This document shows, piece by piece, positions 46,131 through 57,863 of a stretch of 64,000 bases of DNA. The first letter of the stretch is position 1; every line of letters starts with the position of its first letter. The DNA comes from Symbiodinium kawagutii (taxonomy: Eukaryota > Sar > Dinophyceae > Suessiales > Symbiodiniaceae): NCBI GenBank assembly GCA_009767595.1, contig VSDK01014227.1, positions 32,338-96,337 of the forward strand, in the 5' to 3' direction. The notes under the pieces were generated by a model. The model searched no databases. It worked only from the letters and a program-made list of their open reading frames with translations, and was not told the origin of the DNA. A program made the position numbers and the translations under genes.

Positions 46131-46644
46131 ATCCTTTTCCATTCTAAGGGTGAGTCTTAATTTTCCAACACATCAATTCATGCAAAGACTATCATAAAGT
46201 AATACACAACGTGCACATGTTCCACTTATGTTTTGAATTGCATCGCTGCATCAGCTTCATCTAACTCAGGCCAAGTTGCGACAGAAGGATGAACTCGTTG
46301 CGGTACGAACAGAAACGGCAGAGAGCTGAGCTCAAACCGTATGGCCAGAGCTTTGGTTTCGCGTGGCGGTTTCTACTTCTACGCTTTTCAGCATTTTTAA
46401 GCATTTTTAAGCATTTTTCAGCAGGTTGAAATGGCTTGAAGATGGTTGAAGCTGCATTGACTTTGTATGACTTCGTTGTCCTTTGGCTCAAGACTTGGTC
46501 GCTCAGAGTAGCTGAGCCTCCAACAGTCGCAGTGTGCATGGTTGCACTCGACTGAGCACCTTACACCGACACGTTTTAACGACTTTACCATTCACGTCGT
46601 CCATCCTGATCATTTACTGATCACCCTGCACCTATTTACTTTTC
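46131..46644. other. spacer before the 46645 gene
   Basis: At 46482-46492 the string TTTGGCTCAAG equals the last 11 nt of the dinoflagellate spliced leader, 153 nt upstream of the next ATG. A short open stretch at about 46270-46330 (AKLRQKDELVAVRTETAES, then stop) might be the helicase C-terminus. Three copies of agcatttttaagcattttt-type sequence lie at 46388-46420. Confidence 0.4.
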
Positions 46645-47511
46645 ATGCTGTTCGGTGCTGGAGGTCGGAGGGTTGCAGTTCTTTTGACACTTTTGCAGAC
46701 TGCACTTTGCTGCCAAGGACCTGATTGCAATGCCTTGATGCAGGTTGACGCCAATATGCAAGCCTTGGTGACGCATGCAATGTTGATGTCGCAGGATCCG
46801 GTTCGAGGAAATTTCGTCGTCGCCGTGGTCCTCTTCACTCTGATGGTTGCTCTTGCAATGTACGCTGCAATCATGCAACGCTGGGAGGAGAGAAGCTCCC
46901 AGAGTTTCCAAGTACAAAGTCCAAGCTCCCTGCCGAAAGCAATCGATGAATTGCAGTTTACACCAGGTTTGGTGGTCCCAGAAGGTTGTGAGTGTGTCTT
47001 GCTCATTTGTTCCAAGCCCAAACGTGGGATGACGTATGATGTCATTGACTCTGGCGGAGGGGTGGTGCTGCGGATGGAAGATACAGAGGCAGCTCTACCA
47101 AAAAGGAAACTGCTCACGACCAGCAAAGTCTTGCTGGGCCAATGCGTCCGCACCCAACAGTCATTTCCATCACAGACATCTCTGAATTCGGAAATTACCT
47201 TTGAGATTTCAAATGCCAATCACGCTGTGTATGCGAAGCTTACATATGAACCCAGACAAGGGAGAGATGACAAGGTTTTCATTGAAACCGTTTCGCAAAA
47301 GTTTCTTTTGATCGGATCCATCCAGCATCAGACCTTGAATCTCACGGATTTGTGTGGCAGACTTCTTGCGACCACAGAGCCAGTGACACAGCAAGGGCCA
47401 CGTGGTGAACCACCAGGAAGTCTGCTGCGTCTCAGGGTGGCACCATTGGCAGATGTTGGACTAATTCTTTGCTGCTTGATGTGCGTACAGCACATTTCTC
47501 CCGGATGGTGA
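46645..47511 (+). CDS. membrane-anchored protein with tubby/LURP-one-like C-terminal half
   Basis: Single-exon ORF of 288 codons from the first ATG. Residues 1-23 look like a signal peptide (VAVLLTLLQTALCC). Residues 57-77 form a membrane segment (FVVAVVLFTLMVALAMYAAI). The region about 105-287 has the strand pattern of the tubby C-terminal/LURP-one/scramblase fold: TYDVIDSGGGVVLRME, FLLIGSIQ, GRLLATTEP and, at the end, RVAPLADVGLILCCLMCVQH, which corresponds to the buried C-terminal helix of that fold. This assignment is by resemblance only. Such domains bind phosphoinositides or act in membrane signalling. The 23-57 segment would face the lumen or outside. There are no introns, unlike its neighbours. 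Confidence 0.75.
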   Translation: MLFGAGGRRVAVLLTLLQTALCCQGPDCNALMQVDANMQALVTHAMLMSQDPVRGNFVVAVVLFTLMVALAMYAAIMQRWEERSSQSFQVQSPSSLPKAIDELQFTPGLVVPEGCECVLLICSKPKRGMTYDVIDSGGGVVLRMEDTEAALPKRKLLTTSKVLLGQCVRTQQSFPSQTSLNSEITFEISNANHAVYAKLTYEPRQGRDDKVFIETVSQKFLLIGSIQHQTLNLTDLCGRLLATTEPVTQQGPRGEPPGSLLRLRVAPLADVGLILCCLMCVQHISPGW

Positions 47512-48379
47512 GATGACGTGGCACAGCATCGCGGTGAAAGTAGAGCCTCGTTTGACAGAACGTGTTTGAACATGTAAACTGACCTCAAGGACCTAAAGCT
47601 AGTTGAAGCATGTTCAATCTATCATAAGTGGGTTCACAGTGAAGCGGTTTGGCTGGCACTAGGTGTATCTTGTGTATCAACATATATCAACCAATGATCT
47701 GGTGGCAACTATGATATGGCGTCTAGCACAGTACTCCATTAGTCGTTGTTCTCAGCTCTCGCCAAAGTTTGATGGGTGAAGGTTGCCTCCTGTTCTCCGC
47801 TCCTATGGCAAAGATTTAGGCATAAAGATTCATCAGGATGAAATGCGGTGGTGGTCAATCACCTGCAAAGATCGCTAAATACGGAAAACAGCTTGTGCTC
47901 GGAACTTTATGTACAGCTGTAAGGTAGCAGCTGGTCTTATTTTTGTAGAATAAGTTGTGGTCAGTGCCTACCAGATGAAGCATGTCTTACTAGGTATATG
48001 AGGCAGAGACCAAATTATAGTCAATTGCGTTTAGCTCAAGCGTTACATGGAGATGTGTTTTGTCGATTTTACTCGAAAACGATAGGGGACGGCCTAAGAC
48101 GATACCCCAAAGGAGTACTCCCAAACTTGGAAAACGATAGGGGACGTTCCAAAAAATCCGTGAATAAAGCATAATCAAATAATTTTGACGCTGCCTCATA
48201 TGTAATTAAATAGTGTAGATATATGTAGGATCACCTACATACTCTCTCTCTCTCTCTATACATATATCTATTTGTTTACATGATGGATTTCTATCCATGA
48301 ATATACAATTTGGATGGATAGCAAGGTCGGGCGCTTAACCAGAACAAATGTGCCATAGGAAAGACACGATGTCACCAAG
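47512..48379. other. spacer without recognised exon
   Basis: It contains two copies of gaaaacgataggggacg (about 48076 and 48131) and a CT microsatellite at 48241-48258. No exon is supported. Confidence 0.35.
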
Positions 48380-49115
48380 GTGCGAGAGCGATGGGATGTG
48401 CTTGCGGCATTGAGTCCACAGCCAAGGCAAGGCGCGGACAAGGAAAGTGCTTCTAAGATCACCAAAGTGGTGGAACCACCACACAGCGCTACACATGTGG
48501 ATGGGACCTTTTTAAACATTTGCAGCCGGCAACTGCCGTGTTTTTTTTGCTTGCTTCTGGCTTGGAACACGACAAAGTTCCTTCCTATCATGTTAAACTA
48601 AGGGTTGTTGTGACCGGCGCTGTGTGATGCTTCACACTAAGGGCAGCTGGACATGATTCAGATCAAGATGAGGCAGGGCCTTGCCACAGATTTACGCCGG
48701 AAATGGGGTCAGAAATAGGGGCTACCTTCCCACAAAACACGATCATTGCCAGTACGAAAACGACCAAGTTTGGGAATACCACCATTCAACGCCGTTGACA
48801 GCTCCACATTGAGATCTCTCTCTCTCTCTCTCTCACTCTCTTGCACGCCCTTTCTCTGCATGAGTTTGAGTCAGGATGTGGCTGAGCAAAAAGAGGTGAG
48901 CCGCTGTGCGTGCAATGCAGGATGCATGTCGATCCGGAGTTGTTCTACCGAGCTGTTCCCACGAAGAAAACCCGAGCATGTCACACTCAGCAGCTGGACA
49001 TGATTTTTTTCTGCTTCTCATCATTTTGGCTACAGACATGAGCTTGTTGCCATCGTTACAAGAAGAGGATTGGACATCTCATCTATTCAGAATGGACTCG
49101 ACTGACACAAGGCGC
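48380..49115 (+). CDS. uncharacterised exon set
   Basis: Exon 48380-48496 (117 nt, CCAAG|GTGCGA to ACACAT|GTGGAT, phase 0) reads RERWDVLAALSPQPRQGADK then SASKITKVVEPPHSATH. A 21-nt exon, 48875-48895 (AG|GATGTGGCTGAGCAAAAAGAG then GT), would read DVAEQKE. A further segment at about 48922-48998 is open in two frames (VDPELFYRAVPTKKTRACH or SGVVLPSCSHEENPSMSH). The first two look like genuine exons by boundary logic. Product unknown; they may be part of a gene ending before 49400. Confidence 0.4.
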
Positions 49116-49995
49116 AGGTCTGAGCGATTATTTTGAGAACCATATCAGAATCACCTTTCACAGCCACCTTTACCTCAATACAAGGGACTCACAAAACAAC
49201 AGCAACATACAAGTAAAGCACCACTTCCTCCTTTTTGCGATCTCAGAGAATCAGGTTCTAAGTCAAAGCCCCTGTTCTGGCGCATTTTTCTTGTTTCAGG
49301 AGATCTCGGAAGCAACTTGCAAGTGCTGAAAATGAAATCCTTAAAAATGATGGCACCCAGATGCATGAATTTACCATGAGTGCTGCCTGCACATGGGAGA
49401 TCAGGCGGGATTGAACGTGGCAGTTTTCACAGTCGCATTGGAGTTGCTTTGCTTTGTCTCGTGTGGGAATCGGAGCAGGATTGCTTGTCTGCTATTTCCC
49501 GCGCGAGCTTTCCTGAGAGCAGAAGTTGGAGGTAGCTCTTGGCTGTGACATGCTGCAACTGTTACAACAAGTCGCACCACTGACACAGGCGGCCGCGTGA
49601 AGCCACTTTGTAAACAGGGGTTCCCATGGGTTCCCTGCCACTCTTCCCACTACCCACTGCTTTTCGTAGGTGGAAGTTATGGAGCCCCAACGACAGCTCG
49701 TGGTACGAGTACATCCAGAAGTTTTGGGAGGACACAGGAACATGGGAAGTACATGAGAAACATATTTGTTTGTTTGAGCATGGTGAAGCGATCTATATGT
49801 ACAATATATAACATCTACACATGTATGATGTATGTTTGCATTGTTCTTAGAAATTATATGTATGCCATGTCAAGATATTACAATTATTCATAGTTGTATC
49901 ATGATATCAATAAGTACACATAAGTATCACATTGAATTTGAACTTGAGGCACTTGACATGCTGGAACTGTCGAGGAGCAATCCCAAAAGCTCAAG

Positions 49996-52900
49996 GAAGT
50001 CGATGTAAAGCATGGGAAACCAATCATCCCATTGCTAATTCACCAGAGCTGGGCTCAGCGAATTCTGATAGACAGAGTTTGCTCCCTTTTCACAGCCTGA
50101 AGTAGCAGGTTCATTTAAAGGTCTACCAAGAAGTTCACATCCTGAGGATTTGGCTTGGTGACGCCAAGCGACCAGAGCTTTGCGACCACTTTGCAGAGAC
50201 CTGGCGGAAATGTTGCGGGCTTAGGTCTCACAGGGTCTCATGCAAGTCTCACGTAGCAATTTTTCAGAAGCACATCTTCAGCAGTCAAAGATTCAACTGT
50301 CAAAGATCGCTCCTTCATTGGTTGCATCGAAGAGAAATTTTGCCGTGCCAAAAGAAGGCCATGATGCTGTCTCCCATTGGGTCTCTAAGGCCATCCTGAA
50401 TGGGAGTACCGCTTGTGGACTGATGAAGACGCTGTTGCGATCCTGCAGCAGTACCCTCGACTCTTGCAGGCCTTACATAGCGTTACCGTGCTGATCTTTT
50501 TAAAGTTCACTTTGTATGTTTTTTGGCAGAGAAGGATCACAATCAGAATACGATCAGGCCTTTGAAGCAGCAAAGAATCCCGCGGAGAAGAGCGATATAC
50601 TTCGCTAGTTTCTAAGTTTGAGATTGGCAAACAATGATTCAAGCTACCAGGAATGTGCCGCAGAGCATCCAAGCTTGAGTCATTGAGGATTGTCCTGACG
50701 TCATTTCACTTCTCGAGGTTTGGTCATTGTTTTGGAGCAGGGAGGCCTGTACGTCGATATGGACCGATTGGGCCGGCTGTGTGGACAGGATCCTGACATT
50801 GAGATAGATTGAGTCCAAGGCACTGAAAGCAGTGCGCATCAAGGGGCTGTGTGGACAGGACTTTGAGTGCTTACGGCCCCTTGATGCATTGCATCATTCA
50901 GCATCCTTCTACACTGGAGTGTCAAATGCTACTTGGAAAGAACTTTCCGACACCACAATCATCGAATCTCAATCACATGAATCACATCATCCACCACATC
51001 CATCACATGAATCAGATCAACCACATGAATCACATGAATCACATCACATCACAGACACAGACGACACCTTTCTAGATGTGACGGGTGCCACTCATGCTGT
51101 GTCTGCTCGTGAGGTTGGAGCCTTTGAGTTGAACAACGGGCTCTTCGCTGCAGCTCCCAGGTGTGGTCCACAGCATAGCCGAGGCCGTGTGCCAGAGGCC
51201 TTGCCGCAGGCACCCGCTCCTGGCGTTCTTCTGCGAGCACGTTGGCAAAGCATGGCCCGAGTGGGGGCAGGCACTATGGGACCTTGGGGAGCTTGGGGAG
51301 CTTGGGGAACTTGAGCTCCAACGTGTGTGAAAAGATGAGCTTCGCAGACCCGGCAATTCTGTAGCCTGGGTGGGAATGGACAGCTGTCTTTGCATTTTTT
51401 GTCACCCTTCTTTGACGCACAATGAACAAATCTCATCGCAATGTCGGTGTGCCATTGGGCCGAACCGCAAAAAGACAATATTTTCAGCATTCTTATGGAA
51501 CGATTCTATTTCTCACACTCTGTCAGAACTGCCGGGCACGCAAGTTTCTTGTTGTCCAAGATTGACTTTAGCATTCCCTTGAGAAAACCGCTGTGCCATT
51601 GGGGTAAGCTTCACAAATGATACATGTCAAGAAGTTAAGAAACAACAAGATAAGGAGGGCATAGTGAAAGGACGGGCATCAAACAGAATGGCTAAAACGA
51701 CAGACATCAAAGAGAATGGCCCCAAAACAGCAGACATCGAAGAAAATGGCACAACAGCCAACCCCAATCCCAAATTTCACTTTGTATGTAACTAATTCAG
51801 AGATGCAGTTCTCGCCATTTCCGACCGCTTGCATCCCCCCATATTGAAGTCCCACAGTGTAGGCTTGCGTCCAATCCAATTGTTCAAAACCGTTAGCGCC
51901 GCAAAGGAACTTGCGTTCAAAACTACCATTGCGTAAAAGGCTAGGCCCTGCGCATCCCTGCGCCCAATCCCATCAAGATACTAGTGCCAGTTTGCTTCTT
52001 CGTTTTTCCTTAGCTGTTTGTACTTGCTTTCTACAACGAGCCAGCGGGGGTTTGCAGATTTTGTTTGTGTTTGGTTGCTCTTGCAACGCCCCCCTGCCGT
52101 TGGGGTCGGCAGATTTGAAGTAGATTTTGCCTTCGTAGCAATTCGTTTTGTTCCATCCACATTTAGCGGTTGCTGGGTTCGCATGGTGGATATCAGGATG
52201 ATGTTGAAGCTGGTGAAGCAGTTGCGCACCAGTTGCGGAGGCACGGTTTTGATGTTCCCCAAACTTGGCAAGCGAACATGAGTCAGTGAGTCAGTTTGAG
52301 TTGGCAATGTTTGTGTGCCCTCGTTGTGCTCCAAGAGAGGTCGGGAATGCTCGGCGTTGAGCTTGCAAAGGGAAAGGCCCTGAATGTGGTCATTGACAAG
52401 TGACAAGACCACAGGTTACTGGATGTAGCGTTTTCAGGCCTCCTTCATCGCAGACACTGGGCCCGGTTTCTTCACGCGTGCCACAATGAGAGCTTTGCCT
52501 CAGGTTGCAGGCGACACAAAGTCACAGTTTTCATGTCACTATGATTTGGAAGATTTTTGGTTGTCAAAATGTAAACACCACAGCTCCTCGTCCACGTTTT
52601 TTTTTAGTTTTTGCATTTTTCTCCACACTTGATTGAAACAATGTCCTCATTAGTTTGTTGTTGAACATTGGGAAGGTCGGTGCCCAATTTATCGGTGTAG
52701 CAACTTTCGACCTTACTTGCCGTACCAGTTTGTACCAGTTCAGTTCAGTCGCAGCGGACAGCAGGAAAGAGCTGCAACATGTCAACATACAACTGCTCCC
52801 AACTGGGGATCTTGCAGATGAATACAAGATCCGGTATATAGATTCTTGAACCTCTGAACGAAACCACACTATGAGTCCTTTGGTAGCGTTAGGCCATCCT

Positions 52901-53440
52901 GGTATATCTTGGTTGCCGCAGTGAACCAAGTAACTAAGGGCAACTCGTTGGGCAACTCATGACATGCATTGGACACTGGGAGCGGATGGCAGGTGATGGC
53001 ATGGCTCCAATTTTGATTTGCCCTCCAGAGGCAGAGCTGATGCCATGTGTCGTGGGCATCAAGAGAGACAGAGGTGTGTTGCAACATGTCATCCTGTGAC
53101 ATCAAGTCTTACCTGTTTTTGTGAGCCTTGGATCTGGTTGAAGGATGTGGAAGGTTTGCCACATTTCTGTGAGAGTCGTGATCCTTGTGCCCGAGTTTGA
53201 TGCTTTCTGCAGGTGTTTTACCCGTTGCCAAACAGCAACAGAGCTTCACCACCCGAGGAAACACTCAAGTTCAGGAGAAGCCGATTGCATGTTGGCAGCT
53301 GATCTAGACGTGGAGACCTTGGGATGGTGAAATGATGTGAAATGGCTCCAATAGATTGCAGGACTGGATCCTCCTTGGCAGTTCACCACTGGTTGAGAAC
53401 ATGGGCGGAAAGCGAAGGATTGGCCAAAAGAACTTGCTGA
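49996..53440 (+). CDS. family GT32 (OCH1-like) glycosyltransferase, 5' end not found
   Basis: The exons in order are: 49996 to about 50052 (IIPLLIHQSW); about 50140-50211 (DHFAETWRKC); 50390-50469 (HPEWEYRLWTDEDA); 50558-50603 (KSDIL); 50718-50761 (LEQGGLYVDM); 50859-50927 (DFECLRPLDALHH); 51114-51160 (ELNNGLFAAAP); 51210-51249 (HPLLAFFCEHVGK); 52438-52503 (TGPGFFTRAT); about 52772-52807 (VNIQLLPTG); 53213-53274 (VFYPLPNSNR); 53362-53440 (LAVHHWLRTWAESEG, stop). IHQ-x-W, W-x-DED, KSDIL, GG-x-Y-x-D-x-D and HHW are the hallmark motifs; the DxD metal/sugar-nucleotide site is completed across the 50762-50858 intron. Members transfer mannose or related sugars in the Golgi. Nine of the eleven introns have a placed donor (50212, 50470, 50604, 50762, 50928, 51161, 51250, 52504, 53275), of types GT, GC, GC, GA, GC, GT, GC, GT and GA. 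Confidence 0.85.
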
Positions 53441-55701
53441 ATTTGCCGAACTGGTCAGCAGCTTGCATATTCAGTGCAAAGGTTTGATTTGTTTTGTGCA
53501 TCGATTTTACCTGACCATTTTCAGTATCAAGGGAGGCCATGTAGGATATGCACTAAACAATGCCAACACGAGACACAGCATCACCAAAAAGGAGCTTGAG
53601 CACCTTCATTACATGATTTCAAAGCAGAGCACATACACACACACACACACACCCATGAGTCGCGTGACAATTTAAAGGAGGTAAAGGTTGTCAGCATCTC
53701 ACCGTCCAGCGGAGTCCAGCGGATTGAAGTTGCGAGTGCTTGCAACGTCGGAGGCCAGAACCAAACATGCAGAGTCTGAGATGTAGCGTGTGCCGCTGCA
53801 AACGTTGTGACGTGCGGTTGAGGCATGACCGTGCACGGAGGCGCCTGACACTTCATTGCTTTCAATGCGTTGTACTTCATCAAAGCATTTGCAGCAGGAT
53901 TTCTATCCTTCCTTGCCCGCTCCAGAAGAAAATTTGAAGAAGTTGCTTGGACGAAAGTTTTTTGCATGGCCAATGGACTGATTATTGTGGAGGAGAAACC
54001 TTATTCTGAACCTTGCCAGTGAGACAGTGCCATGATGTTCATTAGAGCCGCATTAGCATTCTCAGCGTCCAAACCTTGAGCCACCCCTTTTTTGAAAACC
54101 CACGAGTTGTACTCGACCTAGTTTGCTTTGTCAAATCTGGTCAATGCTCTGATAAACTCTGTTTTCTCATGAATTTGACAATTTTTGACAAAATATCTTG
54201 GTCCCGCCGTCTGTGCTCGGGACGCAGATTGTGAATTTCCTCGCCAGTTGGTGCTCTGGAACGACCATGACCTCGCCCTCACTGAGGCGACACTTGGCGC
54301 CGGCAACAAAGCCCAGGCAGTTGAACAGCGAAGACGTGTTTCGATTTACGGAGGACGACAGCCACAGGGACTGCAAGGACTGTAGGGACAATAACCACAA
54401 CACCACTGTGGATCTAGTTTGGTCCCTTGCGAACAACCACCAAGCATGCAAGTAGTGGATGAGATTGCCTCCTTGACTTGACCAACAGCCAGCATGGAAG
54501 AAGCAGCAATGCTCCTGTTTCCCGGTCCTATCTGGTCCCCAGTCCTACTGACACACGCACACACACACACATACACCCACAGGAAGCAAGCAGCAGATGG
54601 TTGAAAATTAGTTTGTTTACACTAGGTCCTGCAAAACTGCAAGCAGTAGGACATAAATGCCTCACACTTAACGGGTCAATTTTTGGAATTATTTCACTCA
54701 TAAATGTCCTCTCCCACTTGTCTCCGCAACAACTGCAAGCAAATCGTCAAAACATCCTTCACATTCGGTCCGAAAAATGCTCGTATGAAATTGGAAAAAT
54801 GCATCCCTTCCATGCTTGGCGAAAAAAAAAAAGCTGCATACAATCTTAAAACTTCAATGTGTCACGCCCAAGTAGTGTCACCTGCTTGGACCTACTTGCC
54901 CTCATTTTATTCAGCAGCCAGTCACTTGGCAACACAGATCCTTTATACAGCTGCACACTGGTTCTCTCTTTTCATTTCTTTAACCCTCACAGAATCTTTG
55001 AATTATTATATAGAAATATAGAGGTGGGTTTCTTTTTTCGCTACTCACACCACCCTCCAAATCATTCCAAATCCGCAATCCGCAACACACTTGCTACCAA
55101 ATTTGCTGCGATGAAACAACTGTCTTGCAATAGGATGGCATTACTTCTTTGAAAAGGACATTTTTCCAAGTTGTATTCGCTTCCAACCGAGCCACTGTGA
55201 GTCACTGCAACAAAAATCTAAGTTCTCCATGAAACTCAGAGAGTGGCGGTAAGTTCTCAGCGCAGGCTGACTCCGCGGGCTCCGAGGGCTGGCAAGCGCA
55301 AGAGGACTGAAGCGCAGTCCATCCGAGTGCTGACGTGGACGTGGGGTGACTGGGTGACCTGCCAGGATCCGTGCGAGACAGCGACCAGTTCAGTGGAAAC
55401 CTCAACCTGCCTTGGAAACCTGCAGAAACACTAGGTAAACACTAGATGGACTTGATCATGGTATAGAAATCAAACATTGGAAGAAGTAGATGAGATAAAC
55501 CTGTTGCACCTGTTGATCCAATTTGGTGCCAGGAACAGTTTGATCCAATTGATAACGACCATGACAATACAATAGAGGCCAGGCTGGGTGGCTACACGAA
55601 GCTATGTTGCAGTTTCCTACGTTTCACTCGTCCTAACGTGGAAACCGTGGAAATTCAGTCCGTCCGAATTGCTGGCCCTGTCTTGTCATGGTCCGGCACA
55701 G
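53441..55701. other. spacer with possible exons of unknown genes
   Basis: CA microsatellites lie at about 53632-53652 and 54549-54575. At 54190-54340 both strands are open (+: CARDADCEFPRQLVLWNDHD; -: GEVMVVPEHQLARKFTICVP) and I cannot choose. At about 55240-55434 an open + frame ends WGDWVTCQDPCETATSS, faintly like a thrombospondin type-1 start. None is firm. Confidence 0.3.
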
Positions 55702-57732
55702 GAAAACGAAACATCCGAGCCGGTTGCAGAAGAGAGAGCGCTGTCTGATGAAGAGATTGATGCTCCTGCTCCTGAGGTTTGGGTGGGCAGTGTGCCGGGC
55801 TCGTCTGACATGCATGATGTTCTGGTGATGTGTGTTCAAACTCAAACTTCAACTGACATTGCTGGTCATGATTGATATTCAGCCATAGTCTATAGTATAC
55901 AATCAGAACTATGCTGTCTACTCTCCAAACTTTAGTGACACAAGCCTTTTAACAATCCACTTGGTCAATCTTGAAATGAATCAGTCGGGGAAGATAGATG
56001 TCAAGACCTGCCGTGTATCCCGTTGTGTTGAGCCAAGCCTAAAGACCTTCACTCTAGAAGATTTACACAATCAAACTGCTTTTGAAAGGGGGGCCCTTGC
56101 AAGATTGAATTTGCAAACGCGGTTTTCGCGGACCCCACCTTCTTTCAGGCTAGAGACATAATTTGGAAAGACTTTCAAATATTTTTTATCGGCTTATCCC
56201 TCCGCTCATGCAGCAAACATGTCATCGTGTGAATCTTTGCCAAGTCCAGTCGCACCATAATACCTTAAAGACTGTTGACGTCATTTTTGAGAGTGTTGTC
56301 ACAGTCCAACGGCCCTGCACAGGAAAAGGGAGCATCCGAGCCGGTTGCAGAAGCATCCGAGCCGGTTGCAGAAGAGAGAGCGTTGTCTGATGAAGAAATT
56401 GACGCTCCTGCTCCTGAGGTTTGGGTGGGCTGTTTGCGGGGCTCGACTGGAATGCATGATGTTCTGGTGATGTGGATTTGGCACTTTGGGGTTCAAAGTT
56501 CAATTGCAGAGACTAAAGTAGCTGATCATGTTCTGACACCTATTATTATCACTATATTCTCGAGATGTACTAAGGCTTTATTTCCGGACAGATAAGAGAG
56601 TCTGTCAGGGAAGACATTAGCTGTGTATCCCCTTGTATTGAGCCATTGAAGGGGGTGACCCTTGAAGATTGAATTTGGAAAGGCCGTTTTGGCAGACCTT
56701 GCGTCACCTTCTTTGGGACTAAAGATACAACTTGGAAATACTTGCAAATCACTTCATCAGGCTTCTCCCTCCAATCATTCAGCAAAGTTGTCAGCGCACC
56801 GAATGTGAGGACGACAAAGACAATTGACGCCATTTTTGAGAGTGTTGTCACAGTCCAACGGCCGTGCACAGGAAAAGGAAGCATCCGAGCCGGTTGCAGA
56901 AGAGAGAGCGTTGTCTGATGAAGAAATTGACGCTCCTGCTCCTGAGGTTTCGGTGGGCTGCTTGCGGGGCTTGACTGGAATGCATGATGTTCTGGTGATG
57001 TGGATTTGGCACTTTGGGGTTCAAAGTTCAATTGCAGAGACTAAAGTAGCTGATCATGTTCTGACACCTGTAAGTGTCACTAGACTATATTCTCAAGATG
57101 TGTAAAGGCTTGATTCAGGATAGATTAATGAGTCGGGTTCAGAGGCGACATCATTCAGGGCAGGCCACTTAGCACTTCTCCCAATCCTTCCGCAGCCATT
57201 TCTCTTTTCCTGTTCCGATGTTTCTTTTTGGTCTTGCTGGGATCCAGAATTGCGGCCACGGTGTCTACTCTGAGTTCTATTGATGCCATCATGATTGCAT
57301 CGTGCTCCCGGTTGTGAGCAAGTGAAGTTGCAAAGGCCATTTTGGCAGACTTGAATTGACTTGATTTTGGACTGAAGATAGAAGTTCTGACTTGAGTTAT
57401 CAATCTTACCCTCCCAAATGAAGTCAAGGACAGCAGTGTGTTGTCTTGGCCCCGTGTGAATCTTTCCCAAGTCCACTGACTCTCTCTGTCAGGACTCCAC
57501 AGATTGTTGATGTCAAAAATTGAGAGTCTTGTCGAATGGCCCTGCACAGGAAACATCCGAGCCCGTTGGGAACGTGGGCAGATCGTTTGACAAAGTGGTA
57601 GACTCTTCCGCTGAGGCAGGGGCTGCGCTCGATGCCTTTCGCCAACTTGTGTCGATGGTCTTGTCTCGCCGAAACGGAAAGAAGGTTCAGCAAGAAATTT
57701 CAGCAGGATGGGCTTCTCGAAACAACAAAAAG
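55702..57732 (+). CDS. tandemly duplicated acidic exons, unknown product
   Basis: Exons 55702-55776 (75 nt), 56323-56418 (96 nt) and 56872-56946 (75 nt) all start GCACAG|GAAA and end CCTGAG|GTTT, phase 0. They share SEPVAEERALSDEEIDAPAP. The 96-nt copy has an internal 21-nt duplication (ASEPVAE twice). A fourth, diverged exon, 57550-57732 (183 nt, phase 0), starts ETSEPVGNVGRSFDKVVD, continues to RRNGKKVQQEI and ends AAAAAG|GTAGG. Flanking intron sequence is also duplicated (for example ttttgagagtgttgtcacag before copies 2 and 3). The product is acidic and probably disordered. No family recognised. Confidence 0.7.
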
Positions 57733-57863
57733 GTAGGCAGGTAAGCAGGGCTCGGGTCTCAACAAACTGCTGCACCAGGCAAATAAAGGGGGCCGATTTG
57801 GTCTCAGTTTTTGTTGGGCGAAAGAAGCGACATTCCACTGGCCGTTGCCGCGTTGATTTGGAG

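Noticed and set aside
53581..53973. 130-codon minus-strand ORF and competing + strand frames at 53840-54010
   Set aside because: Three readings are open with plausible composition; none has motif support, so no exon was called.
54167..54455. Overlapping open frames on both strands, each protein-like
   Set aside because: Neither strand has a family motif or clear AG\|G boundaries; no choice could be supported.
55243..55434. 63-codon ORF with WGDWVTC, possible thrombospondin type-1 start
   Set aside because: Only the first Trp/Cys spacing fits and the rest of the domain is absent; the other strand is also open.
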